64,000 nucleotides of DNA, from the NCBI GenBank assembly GCA_025362575.1, contig JANYIQ010000250.1:1-64000 (forward strand). Reading direction: 5' to 3'. Each line of letters starts with the position of its first letter. The first letter of the stretch is position 1. Made by a program: the position numbers and the translations under genes. Positions 10,260 to 21,000 of the stretch are shown here, one piece after another. The notes under the pieces were generated by a model, which was not told where the DNA came from, ran no database searches, and was given only the letters and a program-made list of their open reading frames with translations. The DNA is from Bacteroidia bacterium. GTDB lineage: Bacteria > Bacteroidota > Bacteroidia > B-17B0 > Aurantibacillaceae.

Positions 10260-10640
10260 ATGAAAAAGATCATCAAAACCGACAAAGCCCCTGCTCCTAT
10301 TGGTCCATACAATCAAGCCGTAGTTGTGGGCGACAGCGTATATATTTCAGGCACCATTGCCATGGATCTTCAGTCGAAACAACTTATAAAGACCACCATA
10401 AAAGAAGAAACTAAAATTGTAATGGAATACCTTGGCGAAATACTAAAAGCTGCCGGTGTTGATTACGATAATGTTGTTAAAACCACTATTTTCCTGAACG
10501 ACATGAACAATTTTGTGCATGTTAACGAGGTTTACAGCGGATACTTCACCAAGGAATTCCCTGCCAGAGCCACAATTCAGGCTCAGCGCTTACCAAAAGA
10601 TGCCAATGTTGAAATAAGTCTTGAGGCTAAAATATTCTAA
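10260..10640 (+). CDS. ridA: RidA family reactive intermediate/imine deaminase
   Basis: KAPAPIGPYNQAVVVGDSVYISGTIAMD ... PARATIQAQRLPKDANVEIS. Confidence 0.95.
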   Translation: MKKIIKTDKAPAPIGPYNQAVVVGDSVYISGTIAMDLQSKQLIKTTIKEETKIVMEYLGEILKAAGVDYDNVVKTTIFLNDMNNFVHVNEVYSGYFTKEFPARATIQAQRLPKDANVEISLEAKIF

Positions 10641-10729
10641 AATTTTTAACTCTTTCTCAAGCACTTAGGAACCCAAAAATCAAGCTATTTTAGGCTTAAT
10701 TCCTGTTTTTTGTCGACTAACCCAAAAAA

Positions 10730-10760
10730 TTTGGAGATTGAATTATTTTTCATATTTTTA
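10730..10760 (+). promoter_or_regulatory. Bacteroidota-type promoter TTTG-N19-TATTTTTA
   Basis: TTTG 10730-10733, 19-nt spacer, TATTTTTA 10753-10760, about 23 nt before the RRM ATG. Confidence 0.55.
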
Positions 10761-10783
10761 CTATATAATTAAACAGTATTTGT

Positions 10784-11074
10784 ATGAATATCTTTGTAAG
10801 TAACATCAGCTTTAAAGTAAGAGAACAATCTTTGAAAGATCTATTTTCTGAATTTGGCGAAGTATCTAACGTTCGTATTATTAAGGATAAAGAAACTCGC
10901 CGTAGTAAAGGTTATGGCTTTGTTGAAATGCCAAACGATAATGAAGGGAACGCAGCCATTGCCGCTTTAAACGGAACTATGCATTACGAAAGAACAATTG
11001 TTGTAGCTGAAGCAAAAGGCAAAAAAGAAACTACCAGCGAAGAATCATCTTCTTCAGACAGCGGAAATAACTGA
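10784..11074 (+). CDS. RNA-binding protein, RRM domain
   Basis: RNP motifs NIFVSNIS and KSKGYGFVEM-like (RRSKGYGFVEMP). Confidence 0.95.
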   Translation: MNIFVSNISFKVREQSLKDLFSEFGEVSNVRIIKDKETRRSKGYGFVEMPNDNEGNAAIAALNGTMHYERTIVVAEAKGKKETTSEESSSSDSGNN

Positions 11075-11098
11075 ATACAAAAGATCAAAAATAATTTA

Positions 11099-11130
11099 AG
11101 CCGTCTCTTTAAAAAGTGACGGCTTTTTTG
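11099..11130 (+). terminator. Rho-independent terminator
   Basis: AGCCGTC...GACGGCTTTTTT after the RRM gene. Confidence 0.8.
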
Positions 11131-11226
11131 TTGCCTCGAATTCAGCCTCACAATTCGATTTTGTGGATAGAATTTTCGCATACCTCCCTAATTTTTGCTT
11201 AAATTTAATTCCTATTTCCTGAATTT

Positions 11227-13203
11227 TTGATACCTAAAGATACCATAGATAAGATTATTGATGCTGCCCGGGTTGAGGACGTAATTGGAGAATTTATTAC
11301 CCTCAAAAAACGTGGCGCAAATTATTTAGGTCTCTGCCCATTTCATGGCGAAAAATCGCCTTCATTCACGGTTTCTCCCGCTAAAGGAATTTACAAATGC
11401 TTTGGCTGTGGCAAGGCCGGTACGTCGGTAAGTTTCATCATGGAGAATCAGCAGCTTTCGTATCCTGAAGCGCTGCGATGGCTCGCCAAAAAGTACAATA
11501 TCGAAATTGTTGAACGCGAGATCAGTCCTGAAGAACGTGCCCAGCAAAACGAAAAAGAGAGTTTATACATTGTGATGCAATATGCACAGCGTTATTTTAC
11601 AGATAACATGTTCAATACCGACGAGGGCAAGTCGATTGGTCTTGGTTATTTTGTAGAACGCGGCTTCAGATCCGACATCATTGAAAAATTTCAACTAGGT
11701 TATAGTTTAGAAGATAAAAAGGGATTAAGTCATACCGCCACACAAAATTCTTATAAGGCGGAGTATCTTGTAAAAACAGGATTAAGCATTTTAAGCAATC
11801 AGCATAAAGAAGGCGAACCCATTACTGAAAAAGATATTTTTGACCGTTACAGCTCACGTGTGATGTTTCCGATACACGATGTAGGCGGACGCGTGATCGG
11901 TTTTGGCGGAAGAATTTTAGGTAATGATAAAAAGCAGGCGAAATACATTAACTCACCTCAAACAGAAATTTACGACAAGAGTAAAGTGTTGTATGGTTTG
12001 TGGTATGCTAAGAAAGCGATTCAGGAAAAAGATTGCTGTTATCTGGTAGAAGGTTATACCGATGTTATCTCGATGCACCAATCGGGCATTGAGAACGTGG
12101 TAGCTTCATCAGGAACATCGCTGACCATTGAACAGATAAAAGCCGTACATCGTTTTACCAATAATATAATTGTATTATACGATGGTGACAGTGCCGGCGA
12201 AAAAGCAAGCATACGTGCCATTGACCTGTTGTTGGAAGAAGGTATGAACGTAAAAGTGCTGATGTTTCCTGATAATGATGATCCGGATTCGTTCAGTAAA
12301 AAAGTTACCGCCGAAGAGTTCAAGGATCACATTGCCAATAATACACAGGATTTCATTGCATACAAAACACGTTCGCTATTTAATGAGACCAAACACGACC
12401 CTATTCGTAAAGCAACCGTAATAAAAGATATTGTACAAAGCATTTCCCTGATACCTGATGCCATTATTCGCTCTGTTTATGTAAAAGAGTGTGCCAACAT
12501 CATGGCCATGGATGAGAGTATATTGCAGTTGGAGGTAAATAAATTAAGAAGAAAAAGCGGAGACAAAAAAGATTTCAAGAATAACCAGGAGTCAGCACCG
12601 CCGGAAACAGAAGAATTATTTACCGAAGAAGAAAAAATAAATACCGCTTTAGTTACAGAGTATGAAGAAAAGGAATTGCTGCGGGTATTATTTAATTACG
12701 GCAATGTTCTCGTAGATGTAGAAACTGAGAACAGCCAAAATGAAACTGAAAATTTTGAGTTAACCATCAGCGAATACATCATGTTTGAATTGATGCGTGA
12801 TAACATTCATTTTCAAAATCCGATCTATCAGATGGTGCTTGATGAGTACGCTCATCAGTTATCGAACGAACGTTTACCCGGTTCCAATTATTTCATTAAT
12901 CACACCAATCCTGCCATTTCGACCTTTGCCATCGACATCTCTTCCAAAGAAGGTGAATTAAGCGTGAACTGGCTTACACATGGCGTAATTGTGCCGAAAG
13001 AAGTGTACACTATAAAAAAATCGGCACAACACAGCCTGCACAGCTTAAAGGAAAAACGCTTGAATCAGATCATTCACGAAAAACAGGAACTTTTAAAAAC
13101 AGCAAGTCACGAAGATGCCGAAGTGATCTTAAAAGAAATTGTGCGACTTGCCAATTTAAAAAAAGACGTTAATAAATTGCTTGGCAGGATCGTGATAAAG
13201 TAA
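11227..13203 (+). CDS. dnaG: DNA primase (TTG start)
   Basis: IPKDTIDKIIDAARVEDVIGEFITLKKRGANYLGLCPFHGEKSPSFTVSPAKGIYKCFGCGKAG zinc finger; Toprim VEGYTDVISMHQSG. Confidence 0.97.
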   Translation: MIPKDTIDKIIDAARVEDVIGEFITLKKRGANYLGLCPFHGEKSPSFTVSPAKGIYKCFGCGKAGTSVSFIMENQQLSYPEALRWLAKKYNIEIVEREISPEERAQQNEKESLYIVMQYAQRYFTDNMFNTDEGKSIGLGYFVERGFRSDIIEKFQLGYSLEDKKGLSHTATQNSYKAEYLVKTGLSILSNQHKEGEPITEKDIFDRYSSRVMFPIHDVGGRVIGFGGRILGNDKKQAKYINSPQTEIYDKSKVLYGLWYAKKAIQEKDCCYLVEGYTDVISMHQSGIENVVASSGTSLTIEQIKAVHRFTNNIIVLYDGDSAGEKASIRAIDLLLEEGMNVKVLMFPDNDDPDSFSKKVTAEEFKDHIANNTQDFIAYKTRSLFNETKHDPIRKATVIKDIVQSISLIPDAIIRSVYVKECANIMAMDESILQLEVNKLRRKSGDKKDFKNNQESAPPETEELFTEEEKINTALVTEYEEKELLRVLFNYGNVLVDVETENSQNETENFELTISEYIMFELMRDNIHFQNPIYQMVLDEYAHQLSNERLPGSNYFINHTNPAISTFAIDISSKEGELSVNWLTHGVIVPKEVYTIKKSAQHSLHSLKEKRLNQIIHEKQELLKTASHEDAEVILKEIVRLANLKKDVNKLLGRIVIK

Positions 13204-13241
13204 GATCATCTATTTACAATTCGACAAAATAAACTTCAAAT

Positions 13242-13709
13242 ATGTCTGCAGCCCTCGAATATTTTTTAGATGAAGGAATGGTTTGTGAAGAACTGGAGTT
13301 TCCGGACAGGGCAATCGACTTTGCCTTTATGTTGGATCGAGCTGAGTGGCAGATCTTACTTAGTAAATGGGCTGATCATTCTGATGCCTGGAAAACTGCG
13401 ATAAGCTACTACGCCGGTTTTGCATACTCAAAAGATAGCGGGCCCATTCTACTGAAAGCACTTGACGATAAAAATGAAGAAGTTAAATTGCAGGGACTTT
13501 TTTCTATTTACGAAAGCCTAAATTCAGAAATTGAAAGTGTTTCTCACAAAAAGAAGCAGGCCGACGCTAGTACAGAAAACAATCCACTCAACAATTTTTC
13601 AGGATCTGATCTCCAAAAAATAAAGAAAGAACTGGAAATAAGAGCTTCTGACTTTGATATGTACCCTGAGTTAGCAGATCTGCAAAACCTTATCGACCAA
13701 GGCGCCTAA
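13242..13709 (+). CDS. Hypothetical protein, HEAT-repeat-like
   Basis: 155 aa helical ORF just after dnaG. Confidence 0.65.
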   Translation: MSAALEYFLDEGMVCEELEFPDRAIDFAFMLDRAEWQILLSKWADHSDAWKTAISYYAGFAYSKDSGPILLKALDDKNEEVKLQGLFSIYESLNSEIESVSHKKKQADASTENNPLNNFSGSDLQKIKKELEIRASDFDMYPELADLQNLIDQGA

Positions 13710-13820
13710 ACAATACAGATATCTCAAAACTAACAATCCCTTGTTGTTAACTATCGCCTATTCGCTTTCATAAACTACGAGTTTAGCCTTGTATTTAGTA
13801 TTTTTAATGCTCAAATCATT

Positions 13821-14279
13821 ATGAGAAAACCCTTCATACTTATCTTTCTGTTTGCATCCCTCTTGAGTTTCGGGCAAAAAAAAGGGAATTCAAAACATAA
13901 GGAAAAACCTGAGGAAAAGATCGCACCCATTGCAGCGGTTGATGTAAACGACCCTGAATACAATGTGAACAAGCGCCCCGTTTACCCTGGCGGTGTTGGT
14001 GAAATGTTCAAGTTCATTAATAAGAACATTCAGAAACCCGATACCATCATGAAAGGCGGCGATGGCAAAGTGTTTCTATGGTTCAATGTTGCCGAAGACG
14101 GGAGCATCAGTAATATTAAAGTGATAAAAGAAATTCCGGGTTGTAAGGCCTGCAACGACGAAGCAATTCGGTTAGTAAAGTTAATGCCCAAATGGGAGCC
14201 AGCATTGGAGCATGGCCGACCTGTAAAAACGGATTATAATTTTCCTGTATCATTTCATCCACCACTAACAAACCACTAA
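13821..14279 (+). CDS. TonB C-terminal-like secreted protein
   Basis: Signal peptide; RPVYPGGVGEMFKFI...GKVFLWFNVAEDGSISNIKVIK...PKWEPALEHGRPVKTDYNFPVSF. Confidence 0.85.
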   Translation: MRKPFILIFLFASLLSFGQKKGNSKHKEKPEEKIAPIAAVDVNDPEYNVNKRPVYPGGVGEMFKFINKNIQKPDTIMKGGDGKVFLWFNVAEDGSISNIKVIKEIPGCKACNDEAIRLVKLMPKWEPALEHGRPVKTDYNFPVSFHPPLTNH

Positions 14280-14340
14280 AGCAATACGATCTTTTTAGTA
14301 AATTAGCCATTGCGAAGATCGCATAACATTTTAAAGCCGC

Positions 14341-15162
14341 ATGAAACCAATTTATAGTTTACTATTTTCTCTTTTTCTGATCGTTGGATGCACTGAAACA
14401 AAAGTTCCTGAAACGGTTAATGTTCCTGTTAAACCCGATAATTCGGCCCCCGCAATAAATTACACACTTGTAAATACCACGCCGCACGATACACTTGCCT
14501 TTACAGAAGGCTTGCTGTTTTACAAGGATCAACTATTTGAGAGCACAGGCGCACCTGATTATATGCCACAAGCCAGATCATTGTTTGGAAGTGTAGATAT
14601 GAAAACAGGAAAAATTGATGTGAAAGCAGAATTAGATAAAAAGATCTATTTCGGCGAAGGCATTGTTTTTTTAAATGAGAAGATTTATCAGCTCACCTAT
14701 AAAAATCAGAAGGGTTTCATTTACGATGCAAAGAGCTTTAAAAAGATCGGTGAATTCAGTTATCAGAACAAAGAAGGCTGGGGCCTAACCACAGACGGCA
14801 GCAATATAATTATGAGTGATGGAACAAACGTACTTACCTATCTGGATCCGGTATCTTTAAAAGTTACCAAAACATTAGCTGTAAGTGATGATGGTTATGC
14901 CGAAGATTATTTGAATGAACTGGAATACATTCAAGGTTTTATTTACGCCAATATCTGGAATAAAAATTTCATTGTCAAGATCGACCCTGCATCAGGCAAA
15001 GTAGTTGGCCGCATGGATCTGAGCACCCTCTGCACCACTGCAAGGGCCAGATTTAGGAATGCACTGGAAATGAATGGCATTGCTTACGATGCAAGCAACA
15101 ATAAAATTTATGTTACCGGAAAATTCTGGCCTCATTTATACGAAATCAATTTTGCACATTAA
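14341..15162 (+). CDS. Glutaminyl-peptide cyclotransferase (glutamine cyclotransferase) lipoprotein
   Basis: Lipobox FLIVGC; TPHDTLAFTEGLLF...LFESTGAPD; EGWGLTTDGSNIIMSDG; NELEYIQGFIYANIW; NGIAYDASNNKIYVTGKFWPHLYEI. Confidence 0.93.
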   Translation: MKPIYSLLFSLFLIVGCTETKVPETVNVPVKPDNSAPAINYTLVNTTPHDTLAFTEGLLFYKDQLFESTGAPDYMPQARSLFGSVDMKTGKIDVKAELDKKIYFGEGIVFLNEKIYQLTYKNQKGFIYDAKSFKKIGEFSYQNKEGWGLTTDGSNIIMSDGTNVLTYLDPVSLKVTKTLAVSDDGYAEDYLNELEYIQGFIYANIWNKNFIVKIDPASGKVVGRMDLSTLCTTARARFRNALEMNGIAYDASNNKIYVTGKFWPHLYEINFAH

Positions 15163-15920
15163 TGAAAAGCATACTAAAGAAAATACTGCCGCAAAACAGT
15201 AAAGCTTTTAAATTAGGGCAAAGAATTTATCATTACAAATACTGGCACCCAAAACGCTGGAGCTTTGATATTGTAAAGGCTTATGCCGATTCAAAACCAA
15301 ATGTGCGTTTCATTCAGGTAGGATCTAACAACGGCGTTAGCAATGATCCCATTCATAAACACATTATCAGTTATAAATGGACCGGTATTCTTGTTGAACC
15401 TGTACCCTATTTATTTGAAGATCTGAAAAGCAATTACAGCTCAATAAAAGAACGTTTTGTTTTTGAGAACAGCGCCATTGCAACCACAAACGGTAAGCTC
15501 AAATTTTACAGATTAAAGAAAAGTGATCTGAAAGGTTTACCGATGTGGTACGAACAGATCGGGTCTTTTAATAAAGAAGTTATCCTAAAACACAAGAGTC
15601 GCGTACCACATTTTGATGAATTGCTCATTGAAGATACAGTCAACGCCATTACGTTTTCAGAATTACTCAACAAGCATTCTCTAAAACAGATCGATCTCAT
15701 ACACATGGATACTGAAGGTTACGATTATGAGATCTTAAAATTAATTCCATTTTCAACACTGAATATTGAACTCATCATGTTTGAACATATCCATTTATCG
15801 GACACCAATTACAAACAGGCTATTGCCCTGTTAAAAACAAACGGCTTTACAGTTGGCACTATTGATGAGGATGTGATAGCTGTAAATACAGGGATTCTGA
15901 GCAAAATGAACAGGGATTAG
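15162..15920 (+). CDS. FkbM family methyltransferase
   Basis: FIQVGSNNG...GILVEPVPYLFEDLKSNY...IDLIHMDTEGYDYEILKLI. Confidence 0.9.
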   Translation: MKSILKKILPQNSKAFKLGQRIYHYKYWHPKRWSFDIVKAYADSKPNVRFIQVGSNNGVSNDPIHKHIISYKWTGILVEPVPYLFEDLKSNYSSIKERFVFENSAIATTNGKLKFYRLKKSDLKGLPMWYEQIGSFNKEVILKHKSRVPHFDELLIEDTVNAITFSELLNKHSLKQIDLIHMDTEGYDYEILKLIPFSTLNIELIMFEHIHLSDTNYKQAIALLKTNGFTVGTIDEDVIAVNTGILSKMNRD

Positions 15921-15947
15921 ATCCCATTAAGAATTCAACATGCAGTA

Positions 15948-17285
15948 TTGGATAGCTTTCTTATTATAGGATTAGGATTATTCCTTTCTTTTCCTAAATT
16001 AGTCTCTATTAATACAGATCAACACATACTTAGTATAAAAGGTGCTAAAACACTTTTTCTTCTTGCCTGCTTGTTATTGGCAAACACTAAATTCGCTCAA
16101 ACCCCGAAACCAAAAATATTCAACCTTCAGGAGTGCATAGATCATGCATTAAAAAATAATGAGAATATAAAAACTGCAAATTACAATATCGATTATCAAA
16201 GGCAGTTTAAAAAGGCAGGCACTGAAATACCAAAAACTTCGGTGGTGTTCACCCAAGGACAATTCAATAGCATTTACAAATACGACAATAACATTACCTT
16301 CAGTCAAGCCATACCCAACCCTAAAGTTTTCACAAGTCATAATGCGCTTGCCAAAGCCCAGATAAAAAGCAGCGAGTATAATTTTGAAGCTACTAAGGCC
16401 GAATTGATCTATCAGATCAAAGTCAGTTATTACTCACTACTTTATTCTAATGCTGTGAACAAAGTTCTTATTCAGGAAGACAGTATTTACGAAGCATTCG
16501 CCGCAGCAGTAAGCATTAAGCATAGGGCTGGAGAAGCTACTCTACTCGAAAAAACTACAGCTGAAACACAGGTAATGGAGATAAAGAATGAGGTTACTGA
16601 AAGTGAGGAGGATGTCAATAACTTTCAGATCGAACTTCAAACGCTTATGCATATTCATTCTGACATACGTATTGTGAACACCAATTTTGAGAACAATTAT
16701 CTCTCTGCCACCCTGAATGGTGATTCTATCTACGAGCATCCTTCTTTAAAATATTTTCAGCAGCAAATTCGGGTGCACGACAAAATAAAAACATTAGAAG
16801 TTGCCAAAATCTTACCCGACTTTTCTTTTGGATATTTCAATCAAAGCATTTATGGTCCTGCCAATATTTTTGGTGAAGATTATTTTCTAACCACAAAAAA
16901 TCGCTTACAAGGTTTTTTGGTAGGAATGGCAGTCCCTTTATGGTTCTACCCTCAAAAATCGAAGATCAAAGCGGCAGAGATAAACACAAAATTGGCTGAA
17001 TCTGATTTTAATTACCATACCAGTATGCTCAAGGGGCAATACAATCAAGCGGTAACCATGTATCTCAAGTATCGAAACAGTATCAATTATTATCGAACTA
17101 ATGTTTTGGCTAATCTCGATCTCATCGTTGAACAAGCGATCAAATCATACAACTCAAAAGAAATATCTTATTTGGATTATTTACAAGTGGTAAGTCGCGC
17201 CTTGACTATACAAAGAAATTATCTGAATGTGATCCATCAGAATAATCTTTATGTATTAAAAATAGAATATCTTTTGTCAAAATAA
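15948..17285 (+). CDS. TolC family outer membrane protein (start codon uncertain)
   Basis: FNLQECIDHALKNNENIKTANYNI...FSQAIPNPKVF...LVGMAVPLWFYPQKSKIKAAE. Confidence 0.87.
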   Translation: MDSFLIIGLGLFLSFPKLVSINTDQHILSIKGAKTLFLLACLLLANTKFAQTPKPKIFNLQECIDHALKNNENIKTANYNIDYQRQFKKAGTEIPKTSVVFTQGQFNSIYKYDNNITFSQAIPNPKVFTSHNALAKAQIKSSEYNFEATKAELIYQIKVSYYSLLYSNAVNKVLIQEDSIYEAFAAAVSIKHRAGEATLLEKTTAETQVMEIKNEVTESEEDVNNFQIELQTLMHIHSDIRIVNTNFENNYLSATLNGDSIYEHPSLKYFQQQIRVHDKIKTLEVAKILPDFSFGYFNQSIYGPANIFGEDYFLTTKNRLQGFLVGMAVPLWFYPQKSKIKAAEINTKLAESDFNYHTSMLKGQYNQAVTMYLKYRNSINYYRTNVLANLDLIVEQAIKSYNSKEISYLDYLQVVSRALTIQRNYLNVIHQNNLYVLKIEYLLSK

Positions 17286-17288
17286 TTC

Positions 17289-17942
17289 ATGAAATACTTT
17301 TTTATTCTATTACTTTCTATTGCATTATTCTCTTGCCAACAACAAGAAACTACCAAAGAAAATGAGGAACAAGCTCTAACAATTAGTAATAGCATAAATG
17401 ACTCACTTCTGAATATTTTCAAAGATTGGAATTATTTTAGCAGAGGCGGCGATAATTGGGAAAGACTGGAAGGCGACTCTGTTAGGTATACCGTTAATTA
17501 TCAAACCGAAGGAGATACAACGCATTTATATGTATATAAAGCTGAATGGTTCGCCATAGAATTTGAATGCAATTATTTATTGAACCACTCAAAATATTAC
17601 ATCTTTGGTTTTGCAAAGTATAATGATAGTTTACTTTATATTGTTGGTGCAGAAAACAATGGAAGAGATGCATTGATCGAAAGTAATTTAAAGTTCAGGA
17701 ATGTCTTTAAAACCAAAGACCCTTTCAGTAAAATACGATCGTTGAATGAATTAAAGAACAAATTGAATGTTCACGGAATTGCATACATGAAAAAAGACGG
17801 AGGCTTCTTTCAATTCTTTTTATCGGCACAAACAATCCTGGCCTATTTACCAGCCAATGCTGCTTTATCTGAAATCTGGACCAATGAATTCGCCAAAGGA
17901 AAACTGATAAAACCTCAATGGAATTTAAGGCGTTTGAATTGA
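17289..17942 (+). CDS. Hypothetical lipoprotein
   Basis: Signal peptide with lipobox ALFSC. Confidence 0.75.
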   Translation: MKYFFILLLSIALFSCQQQETTKENEEQALTISNSINDSLLNIFKDWNYFSRGGDNWERLEGDSVRYTVNYQTEGDTTHLYVYKAEWFAIEFECNYLLNHSKYYIFGFAKYNDSLLYIVGAENNGRDALIESNLKFRNVFKTKDPFSKIRSLNELKNKLNVHGIAYMKKDGGFFQFFLSAQTILAYLPANAALSEIWTNEFAKGKLIKPQWNLRRLN

Positions 17943-18008
17943 TGTGAATTTCGTCAAAACAAAAAAAGCCCCCCGTCGACTGCGCCCAGGATGGCTGCAG
18001 TGTACAAA

Positions 18009-18037
18009 AAAAGGCTGTTCGAAATGAACAGCCTTTT
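18009..18037. terminator. Bidirectional terminator hairpin between convergent genes
   Basis: AAAAGGCTGTTC gaaat GAACAGCCTTTT. Confidence 0.85.
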
Positions 18038-18062
18038 CTATATCAAATAGAACTAAAAATTC

Positions 18063-21000
18063 TTAAACTCTTTTCTTATCGAAATCTACAACTATCGGTG
18101 TCGAGATACATAATGAAGAGTAGGTGCCGATAACACGACCGATCAATAAGGCGAAGATGAATCCACGGATAGAATCGCCACCGAAAATAAAGATAACTAC
18201 GAGTACGAAGAATACGGTTAACGATGTTAAGATAGTACGGCTTAATGTACTGTTCAAAGCATAGTTAATTAATTTGTTACGCTCTTCGCCCGGTACATCA
18301 GCTTTTCCGCTGTCAGCCAAGCGCTCACGGATCCTGTCGAACACAACCACGGTCTCAGTCATGGTGTAACCCATAACGGTTAAGATCGCAGCGATGAAAT
18401 CCTGACCGATCTCTAAAGAGAAAGGAACGATACCATCAAAAATAGTATAGAATGATAATACGATAAGAACGTCATGGAATAAAGCCACAACCGAACCTAA
18501 ACCATACTGCCATTTTTTGAATCGGATAACGATGTAAACGAACATCAATAAACAAGAGAATAAGATAGCTCCATATGCGCCGTATAAAATATCGGTTGCA
18601 ATGCTCGGCCCAACTTTTTGTTGGGATACGATCTGGAACTGAGTGTTCAATGTTTTTAAGCCACCGCTTAATGCATCTTCCACTTCCTGATCGGCTGTAG
18701 CAGCGTTATCCGCTACGCGGAAGGTAGTTGTGATCTTAACCTGATTTGCACTTCCTAAAGTTTTAACTTCAACAGAACCGTCAAATGCTTTTTCTAAAGT
18801 TTTCTTTACATCCGCTGTGTTCATGTCTTTTTCGAAACGAACCTGGTAAGTACGTCCACCCTGAAAATCAACGCCTAATTTGAAACCATGATTTTTAAAA
18901 TAGAAAATCATACCTACTACAATTACTAAAGTAGAAATAGCATAATACACTTTACGTTTTCCAACAAAATCAAAACTGATATTCTTAAAGGCATTACGTG
19001 TGGCGCTATTGTCAAACGGAATTTCCATTTTGCGCTCTAACATCCATTCGAAAATAACACGTGTAATTAAGATAGCAGAGAATAAAGAAGCACCGATACC
19101 AATTAATAATGTAGTAGCAAAACCTTGAACCGGACCTGTACCAAACACCATTAAGATGGCCGCTAAGATCGCAAGTGTAACGTTCGAGTCAATGATAGAA
19201 CTCATCGCATGCTTGAAACCTTCTTTAATGGATTGTGATGTAGATTTACCCAGCGCGAGTTCCTCACGAACACGCTCAAAGATAAGGATGTTGGCATCCA
19301 CCGCTAAACCAATGGTTAATACGATACCCGCGATACCCGGTAATGTTAACACCGCACCAAGCGAGGTTAGAATTCCCATGATAAAGAACATATTCGCGAT
19401 CAAAGCAACGTTTGCAACCAAACCTGCTTTGTTATAATAAGCTGCCATGAATAATAAAATAACCGCTAAGGCAATTGCAAAAGATACCAGACCGGAGTCG
19501 ATAGCTTCTTGTCCTAAAGTAGGACCGCAAAAATTCTCTTCAACGATACGAGCAGGAGCAGGTAATTTACCGGCACTTAAAATTGCCACTAAAGCGTCTG
19601 CTTCTTCGTTACTGAAATCACCGGTAATTTGAGACTGACCACCTGAGATCTCTGATTGAACACGTGGTGATGAATACACCATGTTATCCATAACTACGGC
19701 AATACAACGACCTTGTTTCTGACCTTCAGGTTTGTTTGCTTTAGTTAACATTTTCCACTTCTGCGCAGCTTCTGCATTCATGGTCATGCTGATATAAGGA
19801 TGCGCACCACTTTTTTGATCGTAATCTTTACGGGCATCGGTAATGATATCGCCGTATAAAGCAGCTTTTCCGTTACGGTCTGTGATCTTAATAGCGTATA
19901 ATTCAAATAAGTTTGCAACAACTTCTCCGTTCGCGTTCTTTTGTTCTCTTTGCTTAGAACCCCACATGAATTTCATTTTCGATGGGAAAACAGATTTTAC
20001 TCTTTCGTCGCGTAAGTATTCGTTAATTTTTGCAGTATCTGCTTTTGAGAACGAAATAGCGATAACCGGACCTGGACTTAAAAATTCTTGTTTTCCATCG
20101 TTATAAGTATTCGGACGTAAGTGCATGAACAATGGGAAACGTTTCATTTGGCTTTCGCGTGCAGTATCTTGTCCATTTGCCGGAGGTGCTGCAGCCAAAG
20201 TAGGAGTGAATGCTGCTGCTGAATCTGCTTTTGTAGAATCTGCTTTTGCAACTTCCGGAGTTTTTACCGCTGCTGAATCTGTTTTTGTTGTATCAGCTTT
20301 TATTGATTCCGGATTTAAAATAAAACGAATTTTGGTATTCGCTTTTTCTAAGTAGCTATAGGTTTCCTGAGTGTTCTCAAAAGTTTCCCAGAACTCTAAG
20401 TTTGCGGTACCTTGTAATAACTCACGTACACGGTTCTTGTCTTTTACACCGGGTAATTCAACCAAGATGCGTCCTTTGGATTGTAATTTCTGAATATTAG
20501 GTTGTGCAACACCAAAACGATCGATACGAGAACGGAAAGTTTTCTCGGCATTAGTGATTGATTCATCAACACGTAGGTTAATAAAAGCAATTACTTCTGC
20601 GTTAGAAGCATTGTATTTTAATTTCCCTTTGTTCTCGATGGTCTGGAAAAGCGGAGCTAACTGGCCGTTAGGTGCAATTGCTTTGTATTTTTTAGCAAAC
20701 AAAGTAATGAAGTCGTCGTTATTCTCGATACCAACATTTTTCTGAGTTTCAGCTAAAGCCTTATTGAATAATACATCAGCACTATTGTTAGATAAGTTCT
20801 TAATGATATCAATAACAGAAACCTCAAGTGTTACGTTCATACCGCCACGTAAGTCAAGACCTAAGTTGATCTCGCGTTTCTTACACTCTTCGTAAGTATA
20901 GCTTGCAAAACCTAAACTATAAACCGGAGACTTCTTAAGAGAATCCAAATAGTTGTCAGCCAATTTGGTTTTCACCGAATCGATGTAGCTTAACTCCTTT

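Noticed and set aside
10232-10414. 60-aa ORF overlapping ridA in another frame
   Set aside because: Contained largely within ridA; no family resemblance
15948-17942. Complete tripartite efflux operon around the TolC-like gene
   Set aside because: No membrane fusion protein or RND/ABC pump gene follows; the next gene is a hypothetical lipoprotein
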